Assembly (NCBI RefSeq): GCF_003473485.1
Contig: NC_053048.1
Location: 52,325,755-52,389,754, forward strand
DNA: 64,000 nt
Reading direction: 5' to 3'
From: Medicago truncatula
Taxonomy: Eukaryota > Streptophyta > Magnoliopsida > Fabales > Fabaceae
In this document: positions 12,001-22,355 of the stretch, piece by piece
How positions within the stretch are numbered: the stretch's first letter is position 1
Layout of the letters: each line of letters begins with the position of its first letter
Notes under the pieces: model-generated
What the model was told of the DNA's origin: nothing
Databases searched by the model: none
Seen by the model: the letters and a program-made list of their open reading frames with translations, nothing else
Made by a program: the position numbers and the translations under genes

Positions 12001-13366
12001 GATAATATCACAAATTTACGCCATCGAGGGAGCCATTCAAGAATGAGGCAAGATTAAGAAGCACTGGTGTTAGGATTTACTTAGTTATGAATTTAATCAA
12101 TAATACCATACAACGATTACCTTTGTTGAATGCATATTGAATTTTTTTATCCGATCGAGTAAGTTTTTTTCCAAATCAGTGGCCGCTTCATTTGGCAGCT
12201 CCACAGAAACATTAGAGATTGTTTACAAGAGGAAAACTTGGTCACTAGCCCAGGCAACGTTATTGCATACTATGCTTTCTTCGTCTTCAAATGCATTTTT
12301 TTTGTACAATTGGACTTCGAAACTCGCCTTTCACTTTATGATTGTCAAGAAGCTGCCAATGATGATGAAGAAAATCCTAGTCCACTGCTTTTGGAAGGAA
12401 TGCTGACACCTCTGATAAAAGAAACCAAGCACCTGGTGGGGCTGTCCACTTTTCTATTGGCTTGCTATGGTTCAGCCAGATAGACTCGGACACCTCAACT
12501 ATTTTCTGCAGTGCAGTAACAATTTTGTGATTCAACCGCTTTTGCCAAGGTTTGTGCAAAAAAAAATCACCCAAGGACTCACCTCCCCATTGCAAATCTC
12601 TCTAAGAAGGTATAGAATTCCTTGGGGGAAAGGCATATCCATCTCTTTGTCTAAACGTTTCCGCTGAGAATGTTCTGAAAGCCTCAGAAAGAGCTGCAGC
12701 AGCCGCTTTCCGAATGCTAACAAGTGAATCGGAACAAGCCATACCCATTGTCTTTAGCCCCACTTCATCAGTAGCACCTCCAAGCAGAGCAGTCAAGTTA
12801 GTAACAAGCAAAAGAGCAGCTTTTCTCACAATCGCCTTCTCGTCCACACACCTTCTCCTAAGCATCTCATTGATTCCCTTTCCTCCCACATCCACAACAT
12901 TCCCATCATCAAAGCCCAAAAACTCTTTCAAAACCACACTAGCCTTATCATTACCTGATAAAAACCTAAGAACCTGCGCCAAACTCGGCAAAGCCTTCGC
13001 TCTAATCATAGCACTAAAATCAGAACAACGCTTCACCAACACCTAATAACACCACATTCCCTTCTTCTTCTTCATCCATAGAATTGACCCCTAAAGGATC
13101 CTTCAACGAAGTCAACATATTCAAAATTAGATCAACTGCCAAAAGCCTTAAATTCACTTTCCCTAAACTCATCTTCACAGCATACTTCACAAACTCAATC
13201 TAATCCCCCAAATCCATAACCCTAACAACCTCCATAATAAAATCAACAGCCAATGCTTTATCCCTCGGCTCAGCTTTATCCGGCGCCTTATTCGCCAAAT
13301 ACCTCGGAAAATTAGCCAACGCTTTCTTCACACCATTCGAACAATCCCTACCCCTACTCAATTTTG
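9055..13366 (-). pseudogene. condensin II subunit CAP-D3 pseudogene, introns retained
   Basis: CAP-D3 is the HEAT-repeat subunit of condensin II, which compacts chromosomes. Collinear minus-strand blocks match it: GVKKALANFPRYLANKAP (13350), KRCSDFSAMIRAKALPSLAQ and RRCVDEKAIVRKAALLLVTN (13040-12600), ESIWLNHSKPIEKWTAPPGA (12500), LHHHWQLLDNHKVKGEF (12370), YIQGWLTMGKLCLADGK (11000), ITRCLLDPCELVRRQTF (10590), VKAPLLAYNSFVEAVFVLND (10160), and LMECLRVLLKDYKNEIDDIL (9520). Between them lie introns with GT/AG borders, so this is not a retrocopy. Breaks seen: nonsense at 13200-13202 and 12377-12379 (Trp to TAG), a TAA near 12230, frameshifts near 13040, 12600, 12300 and 11375, and a local rearrangement near 10210-10260. 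The true N-terminus is missing beyond 13366. A functional copy is presumably elsewhere. Confidence 0.88.
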
Positions 13367-13617
13367 TAGTATATATAGTTATGTAGTAGCATTAATTAAG
13401 AAATAACAAAAAAAAGTCTTAAAAACTGATGCTCAAAAAATTAAACCGAGGTAGTGTTATCAATTGCCATCAACTTTGGAATCCTACGCAACCATATATG
13501 TTTTTCGGCGGGAACATTGGAACAATAATTATGATGTTTTTTTTCTTAAATTAATGTGTTTCTGCGCCTTTTAACCGTGGAAACTAATCTCACGTGACAA
13601 TTTATATCAGTGTTATA

Positions 13618-13862
13618 TATTCCCTCCGTTCCTTTTCAAGTGTCTCTTTTGGAGAATTTTTTTGTTTCTATTTAACTGTTACTTTCAAAGTTCAATGCTT
13701 GAATGATGTTTTATCAATATTACTCTTAATTATTTATTGCGGAGAGAGAAATATATAAAATAAGATATTAAATAAATAAAATCATTATAATAAAAGTATA
13801 ACTTATTGCATCAAAAATAATAATAATTGATTGTATTGGTTTGTGTAAAATGTTAAAATGCA
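13618..13862. mobile_element. truncated Stowaway-like MITE
   Basis: Starts ctccgttccttttcaagtgt and continues ctcttttggagaa, then an AT-rich body ending ttggtttgtgtaaaatgtta. This matches a common legume Stowaway-type MITE in my memory, whose right end (a copy of ggaacggaggga) is missing here; the match stops at about 13862. Confidence 0.5.
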
Positions 13863-14162
13863 GCTTTTTTTCATTCATACGAATGAATTTCATAGATTTT
13901 GATAACAAAAAGTAGCATTTCGTAAAAGTACATCACAGAAGCTTTGGAATTTGGTTTGGAGAATGAATTAATACTCCCCTTCTTTACAGATTGTAATCAT
14001 TCGTGCAGTTTTGTATCAAATTTTCTTCAAATTAAGAAATATTTCACTTGTTTTTTTTTAAAGGAAAAAATATTTTACTTTAACATGTTAGGTTTTCTCA
14101 TATTTTTCGGGTAATATAAGTATTTTTATCTTTTTTTCTAAGAAACTCGTATAATTTTATCT

Positions 14163-14633
14163 TAGGTTAAATACCTCCTTGGGTCCTTTAAGTTTTACGT
14201 TTGTTTCAGATATGTCGTTTAAGTTTCTAAGGTTTCAGATATGTTTTTAAGTTTCAAGTTTGTTTTGGATAAGTCCTTTCTGTCAACATCTGTTAAGTCA
14301 AAGTTGTTTTGTCCGTTAAGTGAAAGCTGATATGTCCGTTAAGTGAGTGATGTGGTTTTCTCTAATACTTGGCATCAATTTTTTCCCCAACCAGATCAAC
14401 TTTGGCTTAACGACAAATCAACTTTGGCTTAACGAATGTTAATAGAAAGGACCTATCTGAAACAAACTTGAAACTTAAAGAACTTATCTGAAACCTTAAA
14501 AACTTAAAGGACCTATCTGAAACAAACTCGAAACTTAAAGGACTTATCTGAAACTTTAGAAACTCAAAGGATCTATCTAAAAGAAACATAAAACTTAAAA
14601 GACTCAGGGAGGTATTTGGCAATTAAAATAGGA
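14163..14633. mobile_element. foldback/MITE with long inverted ends
   Basis: The left half reads ttaaatacctccttgggtcc, tttaagttttacgtttgttt, cagatatgtc; the right half ends gaaactttagaaactcaaag ... gactcagggaggtatttg, its reverse complement. Inside each half the phrase ctatctgaaacaaac-aaacttaaagga (or its complement) repeats several times with period about 45-60 bases. It is non-coding; the minus-strand reading through it gives only the repeated peptide SFKFVSDRSF. Likely a non-autonomous foldback DNA transposon. Confidence 0.7.
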
Positions 14634-15631
14634 ACATGTTTATAAGAGCACTTCACGTGGTTTCTAGTTCTACATAGAAACTTGAATTAAATCTCCTCTA
14701 AAAAATTATATAATGGCCACTATATTTTAGATAAATACATTGATTGAACTGTTGTTTATACATTTGGGGTCCAGGGACCTAATTGAATATGTACAAGTTA
14801 AAACATAAACGTTTCCATATGCTGGTAGGAAAATATCATTTGCAACAAATTCCATCCAAATAAGAAAACGAATCATTGAAGCTCTTTTATTTGTTAACGC
14901 AACAAAAATCCAAAATCAGTTTGTGATTTGGTGAAGTGGGTCGTACCGGACCCACTATGTAGAAGATGGTTAGATTACTTGACCTTTCCTTTAGCACTCG
15001 AAGTATTTTTTTTCAATCATTAATTAACAAAAGAAACAAGGATGATAATTGAATCACCATGGATGAAATTTGTCATGAGCATCATTATTAGAAGATTGGA
15101 AAATACAAAGAGAAAGATAAAAATTTCCTTTCACATCATTTATTCTTAAAATATATTTTATTTTGTCTTAATCTTTTGGTTATAAAAAAAGAGTTTTGTA
15201 ATCTAGAGTTCAGTCGAAAAGTTATTGTTAAAGTTCATTAACTACTTGAGCTTAATTGTTTGATTCATTTATACATAAAATTAATCGTTACTTTTTTAGG
15301 TGAATACTATCATACCTTTTTTTTTTTATATGGATTAATCGTACCTTGAATTTTGTAGATTATATTATCTTATGGGTATATGTATTTTTTTATGTAGTAT
15401 CTAGAGTTTGAACCATGGACCTTGCACATATTATACATTGTCTTTACTAACTGAGCTAAGTTCATGGGAACCTTATGAGTGCATGTATCTAACCCTTTCT
15501 CTAGGATGTATCTGCTATTTTTTCAGAGGAGGAGGAGGATGTGTCTGCTCCTTTTTTTTTTTTTTTTTGAAAGAAAGGGTGTATCTACTTATAATTTGTT
15601 TATATTGATATAGTATGTAATTATTAAATGG
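14634..15631. other. intergenic, no gene
   Basis: AT-rich stretch. A 17-base T run at 15552-15568 and a possible short tRNA-like remnant (gaaccatggaccttgcacat ... aactgagctaag near 15410-15465, resembling a decayed SINE box B and box A on the minus strand) are the only features noticed. Confidence 0.35.
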
Positions 15632-15824
15632 AAAGTGTTACATAAACACCTTTTATTCATACATCACATTGTACACCCCATATATTAGGGATATTTTGGT
15701 AAGTTCATCTCACAATCACACTTTATCTTCTATTTATGTGGGGTCCAGACTACCACCTGTCAGAATTTTATGTGGGTGTAAATGGTGTATTGTCACATGG
15801 GGTGGTACATGTATCACCACTCTT
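15632..15824. mobile_element. short MITE (about 193 bp)
   Basis: Left end aagtgttacataaacacctt and right end, read in reverse complement, aagagtggtgatacatgtac-cacccc agree loosely, and the inner parts (acatcacattgtacacccc / ccatgtgacaatacacc) also pair. No ORF. No clear target-site duplication. Between 15825 and 16231 nothing further was recognised. Confidence 0.5.
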
Positions 15825-16231
15825 ATTAAATTGTTCAAATAAAAAAAATCGCTATGTAAGTGTCAATTTCTTTCTCTTGATGACTTTGTGGTCCTTGCCA
15901 ATAATAGCATAGGCAAACGTCCATAATAATAATCATCATAGTTATAAAACCAATTCACCAAAGGATAAGAAAATGATTTGTGACTTAACCGGTAGTTGCG
16001 AATTATAAAATAAAAAAGAAAGAGATGAAATAATGTTCCTGGTATATATTCATGATAGGTCTCTTTCTCTCCATCTTCTAGTAACATTCTTCATTCTAAT
16101 TCCAACAATTCTAATTTCTGTACAAAATCTTTCTCCCAACAATTCATGTACATTTTGCTGATTTTTTGCACAATTGATTATGCTTCACCACTAGCTTTTG
16201 CACTAAAACAATTAAATGTAAAAAATTTCTG

Positions 16232-18462
16232 TCACGACCTACCCTCCAAGAGATGAGGTAATGTTATCTTCCCACAGTTAGAGGGGTCAAGCTTCCTGAA
16301 CTGATCACAAATTTGCATTACATCTTTGTCTTGTATTTTACCCATCTCTTTCAGCTTGAAAATCACATATTCTGACTTACTGAAAACAAAGCAAAGAAGG
16401 ATGGATATTAAATTTGTAGTGTGCTCAAAAAAAAATATAATCCTTTAATATAATAATTACACCATATGATAAAATAATTGAATAATGCATACATTATTGA
16501 ATGTCACACTCACACTCTGCCCCTACTTGTGTAATGCATAGTGCATGACTAATTCCACAAAGTGACATTACCAATCACAAGGTTCATAATAAGATAAGCT
16601 AAACAGCTCGTCAAAATTAAACAAGAGTATAAAATAATCCCATCTAAGCTAAAGTGAATTAAACAAAGCATAATTATGTCTGCTTATGACTAGGAATATA
16701 TTGGTATAAATCTAGAAATCATGATTAGTGACAAATGCTTTACAAAAGCCACAGATGTTTATAGCAACTTGTAATTAACTAATAATCTTAAGGGGCAATC
16801 AACTTAATTAGAATATCATATTTATGGCATCCAATGTTGTATTCTTGTTTGGTTTGACGACCAAAATTGCTATCAGGCCCCCAACTAGAACTTTACCAGA
16901 AGTAGCAATTTCACATTCTCACAAAGACTAGTCTTATTGGTTCTGGACTCAATAGTCAACACTCTTTAGCAAAGTTTTAAAAACTCTATCCACAATTGCA
17001 ATTGTGGCCGCATCAAGACTTTTTTTATGTTTCTCTAACCGCAATGTAACCATAATAGTGGTCGCATCAGCTGCATTTGACCGTAATTTTTCATAATAGC
17101 CGGGATAGCAATGCGATCAAAATGCAACTGCGCAGCCACAATTATAAACATGTCTTGCTTTTTTTATGTTTCTCTAACCGCAATGTAACCATAATAGTGG
17201 TCGCATCAGCTGCATTTGACCGTAATTTTTCATAATAGCCGGGATCGCAATGCGATCAAAATGCAACTGCGCAGCCACAATTATAAACATGTCTTGTTTG
17301 TGTGTGTATTGCTAACAAAAGAAGTAAAGATTGAACCATGGTTCTAAATTGAAGTCGCGGTTACAGTTGCAGAGATATCTAAATAAATCCTTTACATTGC
17401 AATTACAAGAACTATGGATTTGACCTATAATTATAAAGAGGGTAAAGGACTATTAGGTTACCTAATAAAACCAGTATTGTTGATATCAGCAGCAAGCCAA
17501 TCTTCAATAGTAATTTCTCTATGCAAAACCTTCTTAGCCAATCTCCTATGTCTTCTATCAATTCTAGCTTCAGCTAAATAAAGAAAAGCCCTTGCAACCA
17601 TCAAAGTAGAAAACAACAACCAAATCGCCGCAAACAATCGTCCCGGAAGTGTCTTAAAAGCTCTATCACCATAACCAACCGTTGTAACAGACATAACAGC
17701 CAAATAAATAGAATCAACCCAATCCAAACCCTCAACAAAACACAAAACCAAACTCCCAACACCAATACATAAAACCACAACACCAAGTGCTAAACCAACC
17801 TTCAACCTAATTCTCATCCTACCTTTTGCAACATCAACTATATAATCCCTAGCAGTAAACCCTTCTCTAGCACCCATTTGAAGCCCGGTTAAAATCGTAT
17901 TCTCTTGCAAATCCAAAACAAAATTAACAAGTCCACTTAAGAGTATATCTATGAATCCAAAACCCACTAAAACAAAAACACAAGCAAAGAGTTTAGTCAT
18001 TGGTGTTAAAGGAGCTATGTCTCCATAACCAATTGTACACATGGTGACTATACAAAAATAAAGAGCATCAACAACAGGGTGAGTTTCAATGCCAGAGAAA
18101 TTTTTTGTGTTGAAAGAGTATATTATGACACCGACAGAGAGGTATATAAGGAGAAGCCAAATGCCTTGTCGAATGATGGAATTGGTTTGAGGTTTGGGAA
18201 GTTGAGGTTGGTCATTGATGGGTTTAAGGTGTGGGAGAATGAACATAGCTGGTGCTGTTTTGCAGCGGCTGAGTTTTTTTTGTTTGTGATGAGAAAATGA
18301 TTGTTGTTGTGGAGTGAAGTTGATGGATTGTATCTCAGATGATTGTGGTGGTGGTTGTTGTTGTTGTTGTTGTAGGGTGGCTATGTCGTTGAAGGATTTG
18401 GAAGAAATGAAGGGTTGTAAATTTTGACGGTTGATCAGAAGAAAGGGTTCGGTTTTTTCCAT
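16232..18462 (-). CDS. two-pore potassium channel, TPK1/KCO1 type (2 exons)
   Basis: Vacuolar-type tandem-pore K+ channel activated by Ca2+ and 14-3-3. Exon 1 is 18462-17462, exon 2 is 16379-16232; joined they give 382 residues (plant TPKs about 360-440). Seen: a 14-3-3 type site in KLSRCKTAP (R-C-K-T-A-P); TM1 GIWLLLIYLSVGVIIYSF; pore 1 TMCTIGYGD; TM2 near LFACVFVLVGFGF; TM3 VGLALGVVVLCIGVGSLV; pore 2 SVTTVGYGD; TM4 after it. The intron splits the first EF-hand loop, DINNTGFISKSE, which is canonical (D-x-N-x-T-G-x-I-S-x-x-E); the second loop DPSNCGKITLPH lacks the acidic residue at position 12 and may bind Ca2+ weakly. Met at 18462 is preferred; the in-frame Met at 18612 would add 50 unconserved residues. 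Confidence 0.95.
17020..17297. repeat. tandem duplication, 139-base unit x2, in TPK intron
   Basis: Two adjacent copies, 17020-17158 and 17159-17297, both start with seven T then atgtttctctaaccgcaatg and end acaattataaacatgtcttg. The only difference I see is gggatagcaa versus gggatcgcaa. The near identity means a recent duplication. The unit itself resembles a decayed MITE (gcaactgcgcagccacaatt). Confidence 0.9.
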
Positions 18463-18744
18463 TGACGAAAAGAAAAACAGGACATGGAACTGAACAAGAG
18501 AGAAAAAGATAAATGATGATATTTGGTGTCTTGTGTTGTGTGTGTGGATGTTAAAGTGTTTTGGGAATAGTGTCATAGATTTGGTTTTGAGTTGAGTTTT
18601 ATGTGGGCCCATGCCACGTGTGCTGAACTTGATTGTTGGTTTGGTGCCTTCTCATCACAGACAACAAGTGATTCCTTCCTAGTTCTACACAAGTTCAGTT
18701 CAAACTTCAAAGTACCTTAGCATTAAAAAGAGTATTTTTGATCC

Positions 18745-18883
18745 TCTTGCGAGTTTATCTCAGTTGGTAGGGACATTGCATAATTTATACAGGATCGGGA
18801 TTCGAACCTCTGACACTTCCACTTCTCCACATTTAATTGTGTGAGTTCTAATCATTAGGCTACTAAGTCGACAAAAAAAAAAA
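18745..18883 (+). mobile_element. tRNA-derived SINE
   Basis: Box A-like TATCTCAGTTGGTAGGGACA and box B GATTCGAACC, then a short body ending ctaatcattaggctactaag and an A12 tail at 18872-18883. It sits about 280 bases upstream of the TPK start codon. The same 5' head (gtttatctcaatcggtaagg) appears truncated at 63128. Confidence 0.75.
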
Positions 18884-18894
18884 TTAACCATGGG

Positions 18895-18962
18895 TAAGAT
18901 GATACACCCTCCGGTCATATTATAAGTAAAGGTTGACATTTTATATTCTTTCATTAAATGTA
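18895..18962. mobile_element. MITE end fragment
   Basis: caccctccggtcatattata followed by agtaaaggttgacattttat resembles the terminal part of a Stowaway-type MITE (family start ctccctccggtcatatt). No matching right end is seen, so this is a truncated end. Confidence 0.4.
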
Positions 18963-18970
18963 TACTAAAG

Positions 18971-19115
18971 AGTTCATAAGTCTTAACTCAACTGATAAAA
19001 AATTAAAATTGTTAGGCCGGACATTATGATCGGGATTCGAACCCGGATACCTACATTTTATGTGTGTGAGTTTATGATGTCTTTGTCATCTTGTTTATCT
19101 ATCCAAAAAAATGAT
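18971..19115 (+). mobile_element. tRNA-derived SINE, same family as the 40216 copy
   Basis: ttcataagtcttaactcaac (box A region), box B GGATTCGAACCC, tail gatgtctttgtcatcttgtt then A7. It matches the copy at 40216-40352 part by part, with many single-base differences, so both are old insertions. Confidence 0.75.
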
Positions 19116-19559
19116 ATACTAAAGAAAAAACTCAATTTTTTTTAGAGAAAGTATAATGTTGCTTATTTCGCAATTTTCCGCGATTCATATTAATTTATGA
19201 ATATTAATAAAGTGATGAGATTTGTACAATTATTTGGTGTCATAATTTTTGTACAATTTTTCTATCTAATAATCAGGTCATTGGGATAAATACATATTTA
19301 TATTTAGATATTCATATAGATTAGATGAAAATATGAATTCTATTTATTCTTGAAATATTAAAATAATCGAAAAATAATAATGACAAATGATCAACAAACT
19401 CTTCACGCTTTGTATTTGCTATTTTCGGAGTCCGAGCTTATAGCAGATTCTTGCCGACAAATTGCTCCGCCTACTTAACCATCATCAATGTGGAGGTATG
19501 GCTTTATCGGAATTGACGAGACGATAAAAGTTGGGATGAAGAGAAGGATTGATTAAGCC

Positions 19560-19680
19560 CTATGTGAAATTTCTTTGAAGATGTCGAGAAAAAGCTTAGA
19601 TCTGCAATTTCTCAATATGAAAGAATTGCTGGCTTTAATTCTTTTCCGATAATCACTGAGTATCCTCCTTATGGGGTAAG
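19560..19680 (+). other. unrecognised exon-like fragment
   Basis: A frame reads EDVEKKLRSAISQYERIAG then FNSFPIITEYPPYG and runs into GGTAAGTATGG, a good splice donor. A second piece after 19767 reads CAKNLYTVDLIVKDHRPK and also runs into a GTAAAT donor. The composition looks coding, but I do not recognise the protein and no start or flanking exons were found. Probably a gene relic. Confidence 0.25.
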
Positions 19681-20403
19681 TATGGAACTTTTGTTTGAAA
19701 AATTTCACATTTTTACATTGTTTGATAAATTGTACAACCTTTTTCTTGTATATCCATACAATTGGTTGCGCAAAAAATCTCTATACTGTTGATTTGATCG
19801 TGAAGGACCATAGACCCAAGGTAAATTCTTCTTTTTGATTCTTAATATGCTAAGATGAGTGTCAGTATTGTGCATTTAATAAAGAATTACAACTGAATCT
19901 ATGTTAAGAGTTATCTATTTTTCATGATTAATTTCAACTAGTATTACAACTGGATCTATATTAAGAGTTACCTATATCAAGACAGACGACGTGTAGAGTA
20001 TGGTATGTTCATGTATGTGTTGGAAGATAGCTTTGTTGTTTGTTGATTTTATGGTTGTTGGTGGGGATTTAAGGACGTAGCAAAAACCCTGGACATTGCT
20101 CGTGCTAAATATTATACTGTCAACCTCACCGTTTTCAAATTTTAGGCACTATACGACCAACTATACAATTTAGGCACTTTAGGACCAACTATACGACTAA
20201 ATATTTGTCGGTTGATTAGCTAATTTAGTAGCAGTATATGAAAAATAATAACAAGATGATGATTTGACAAAGTAAGAAATTTTGTGGAAAAAAGAGTTAC
20301 AGTTGCATGTAATGTTACGGAGATAGAGCTTTTGTGTGTAATTTTGATATGCAACGTAGAAATATTGTTCATCTTTTCCTCTTGATGTTATTTAACAGCT
20401 AAC

Positions 20404-20473
20404 ATGGCACCGACACTAGTGGGTGACGATCCTGCTCTGCAACTTGAAGCGACTACTAAACTGAAAAGTATAT
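20404..20473 (+). pseudogene. possible importin-alpha fragment
   Basis: After a plausible acceptor (ttatttaacag at 20389-20399) the frame reads MAPTLVGDDPALQLEATTKL and then stops. The block resembles the first armadillo repeat of importin-alpha (V-x-G-x-x-S-x-D-x-x-x-QLEATTxF). Only about 20 residues are seen; this could be chance. Confidence 0.25.
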
Positions 20474-21526
20474 AATAATATGGTATGTATAATGTAGAGA
20501 TATAATAAGACAATTTTGAAAGATGAGAAGACACTTGACTTAACAATATAACATTGTTATATAGGTCAATTACGCGTGCAGTATATCTATTATTTAGAGA
20601 AGAACTCTCTTTTATTTACTTATGGTGTGTTTGATTTGGAAGAGAAGTTGTGAAGATGGAAGTAGATAAAGGATTGTGTGAGAAGCGAGAAAGAGGCGAA
20701 AAATAAAGTATATTCGATGTAGTGTTTTTGTTATAGAATAAAAAGAAGAGAAATTGAGATTGGCATGGGAATGTAGGAATTGAGTTTGGTTTGGCTGGGT
20801 GAACCAGTAAACCCACTCAGTTGGATTTGTGGGAACTGAATTTTGGTTTGCGGAGTGAAATTAATTTTGAGGGACTAGAATGTTTGTTTTTAGAGTGGTG
20901 AAAGGATTTAAGAGGAAGATGGTTTGGTTTAAGAAAAAGATAAGATGAACATGATGAATTTTATTGGGTTTGTCGAAGATGGATAGAAGATTGCGATTTT
21001 TTTAAATTTCTCTTTTTTAATAAAAAAAAAATTATTTTGTTGTTGTGGACCAATCTGGTTACGAGTTTAACAACTAACACATCATCCTTAATGTAACTAA
21101 GTTTTTTTTTTTTTTGAAGGATAACAAAGTTTATTAAAAGGGTAATGATATAAATTGTTAAAGAATTAATTTGAAACTAAAAAATGTAAATGACGAATGT
21201 AGTAAAAACATTAAACTTAAAGGGCTGACCCTTTCATAACAACCTAGAAAGAAAGAAAAAAGACATCCAATAACGTGAAATTTCAATATTCAATCAAATA
21301 AAAAAGGGTAATGCTTCAATGTTGATGAAAAAAGGGTCAAACATTTTTCTAGAAAAGAAAATTGATGAATTTTATGTTGAAAAAATTGTTTTGTAATATT
21401 TCAACGTGTTGATTACATAACTCTCGAGATATAAATTATACGTTCAATTTCTTAACAAGTGAATGACCTTTAAAGTGCATTTTCGAATTAAAAATGTGAA
21501 TAGGCGTTAATGGCATGAAACAACTA

Positions 21527-21788
21527 CTCCCTCCGTTTCAAAACACATGTATTTTTGCAATATGCATTATTCATATGACTTACTTTGACCATATTTTTTA
21601 ACACACGTATATATAATATATAAATATGAACTTGTAAGATGTTGTTTGATTTGTCTTGATAAATATTTTCAAAATATTAAATTTTTATAATTTTTTTACT
21701 TTAGATGATTAAATATATTAAAAATCAAAGTTGTGCATCGACATGTATGAAATGATTAGTTGCGACATGTATTTTGAAACGGATGAAG
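21527..21788. mobile_element. Stowaway-type MITE, 262 bp
   Basis: Left end ctccctccgtttcaaaacac and right end, as reverse complement, cttcatccgtttcaaaatac are inverted repeats of about 23 bases. TA precedes the left end. The body is AT-rich without an ORF. Confidence 0.75.
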
Positions 21789-22355
21789 CACTGATTTTTT
21801 GCAAAACTTGGGTCAAAGTACTCTCAATAGTTTATAATGCACAAGTTGTGCATTGAAATGTATATTGAATGACTTAATGTTAAGTGAGGGTTCAAAGTAC
21901 TCTCAATAGTTTACAATGGTTCGAAACTTCGAATGACTTAATTGAACCCTCACCTAAAATTCAATTATTTTTTCCAATTTATTAAAAAAATAATTTTTCG
22001 TCTCCATCTTCACTTTCTTTTAAAATACCCAAATCAAACTTCTTATGCAATCAAATAAAAAAAATTTGCTCAAAACTTTTTTCCATTGACGCCAAAGCAA
22101 ATATATATATGCTGATAAGGGAAGACAAGTATGACTCCAAATGTTTAACAAATTAAAATATTCCTCTAATTGGGGGAATAGTTCAAGCCCTACGTTCGCA
22201 CCAAACATAATTAGGCTTGAAAGCCAAGAAGCTCAAAACATAAAATATTGAGTTTAATCATCTATAAACAATGGCTATCCACAATCAATCAGGATATCAA
22301 ACAAATTACACATTCCTACCAAGCAACTCTTTAATTCTAGTTTATATACATTATC

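Larger units (their letters stand above)
19116..22355. other. intergenic with scattered coding-like relics
   Basis: No intact gene in 3.2 kb. Contents: an exon-like fragment near 19560-19680 and an importin-alpha-like scrap near 20404 (both listed as low-confidence entries), a Stowaway-type MITE (21527-21788), and a direct repeat of caaagtactctcaatagttt at about 21816 and 21895. The remainder is AT-rich with no recognised element. Confidence 0.45.

Noticed and set aside
12714-13046. 110-codon plus-strand ORF
   Set aside because: Lies opposite the CAP-D3 HEAT-repeat block; composition follows from the antisense reading.
14407-14622. Repetitive 71-codon minus-strand ORF (SFKFVSDRSF repeats)
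   Set aside because: Produced by the repeat modules of a foldback element; no protein meaning.
17458-18612. Longer TPK start at 18612
   Set aside because: Adds 50 residues with no match to TPK N-termini; the Met at 18462 starts a typical TPK N-terminus, so the longer form was not used.
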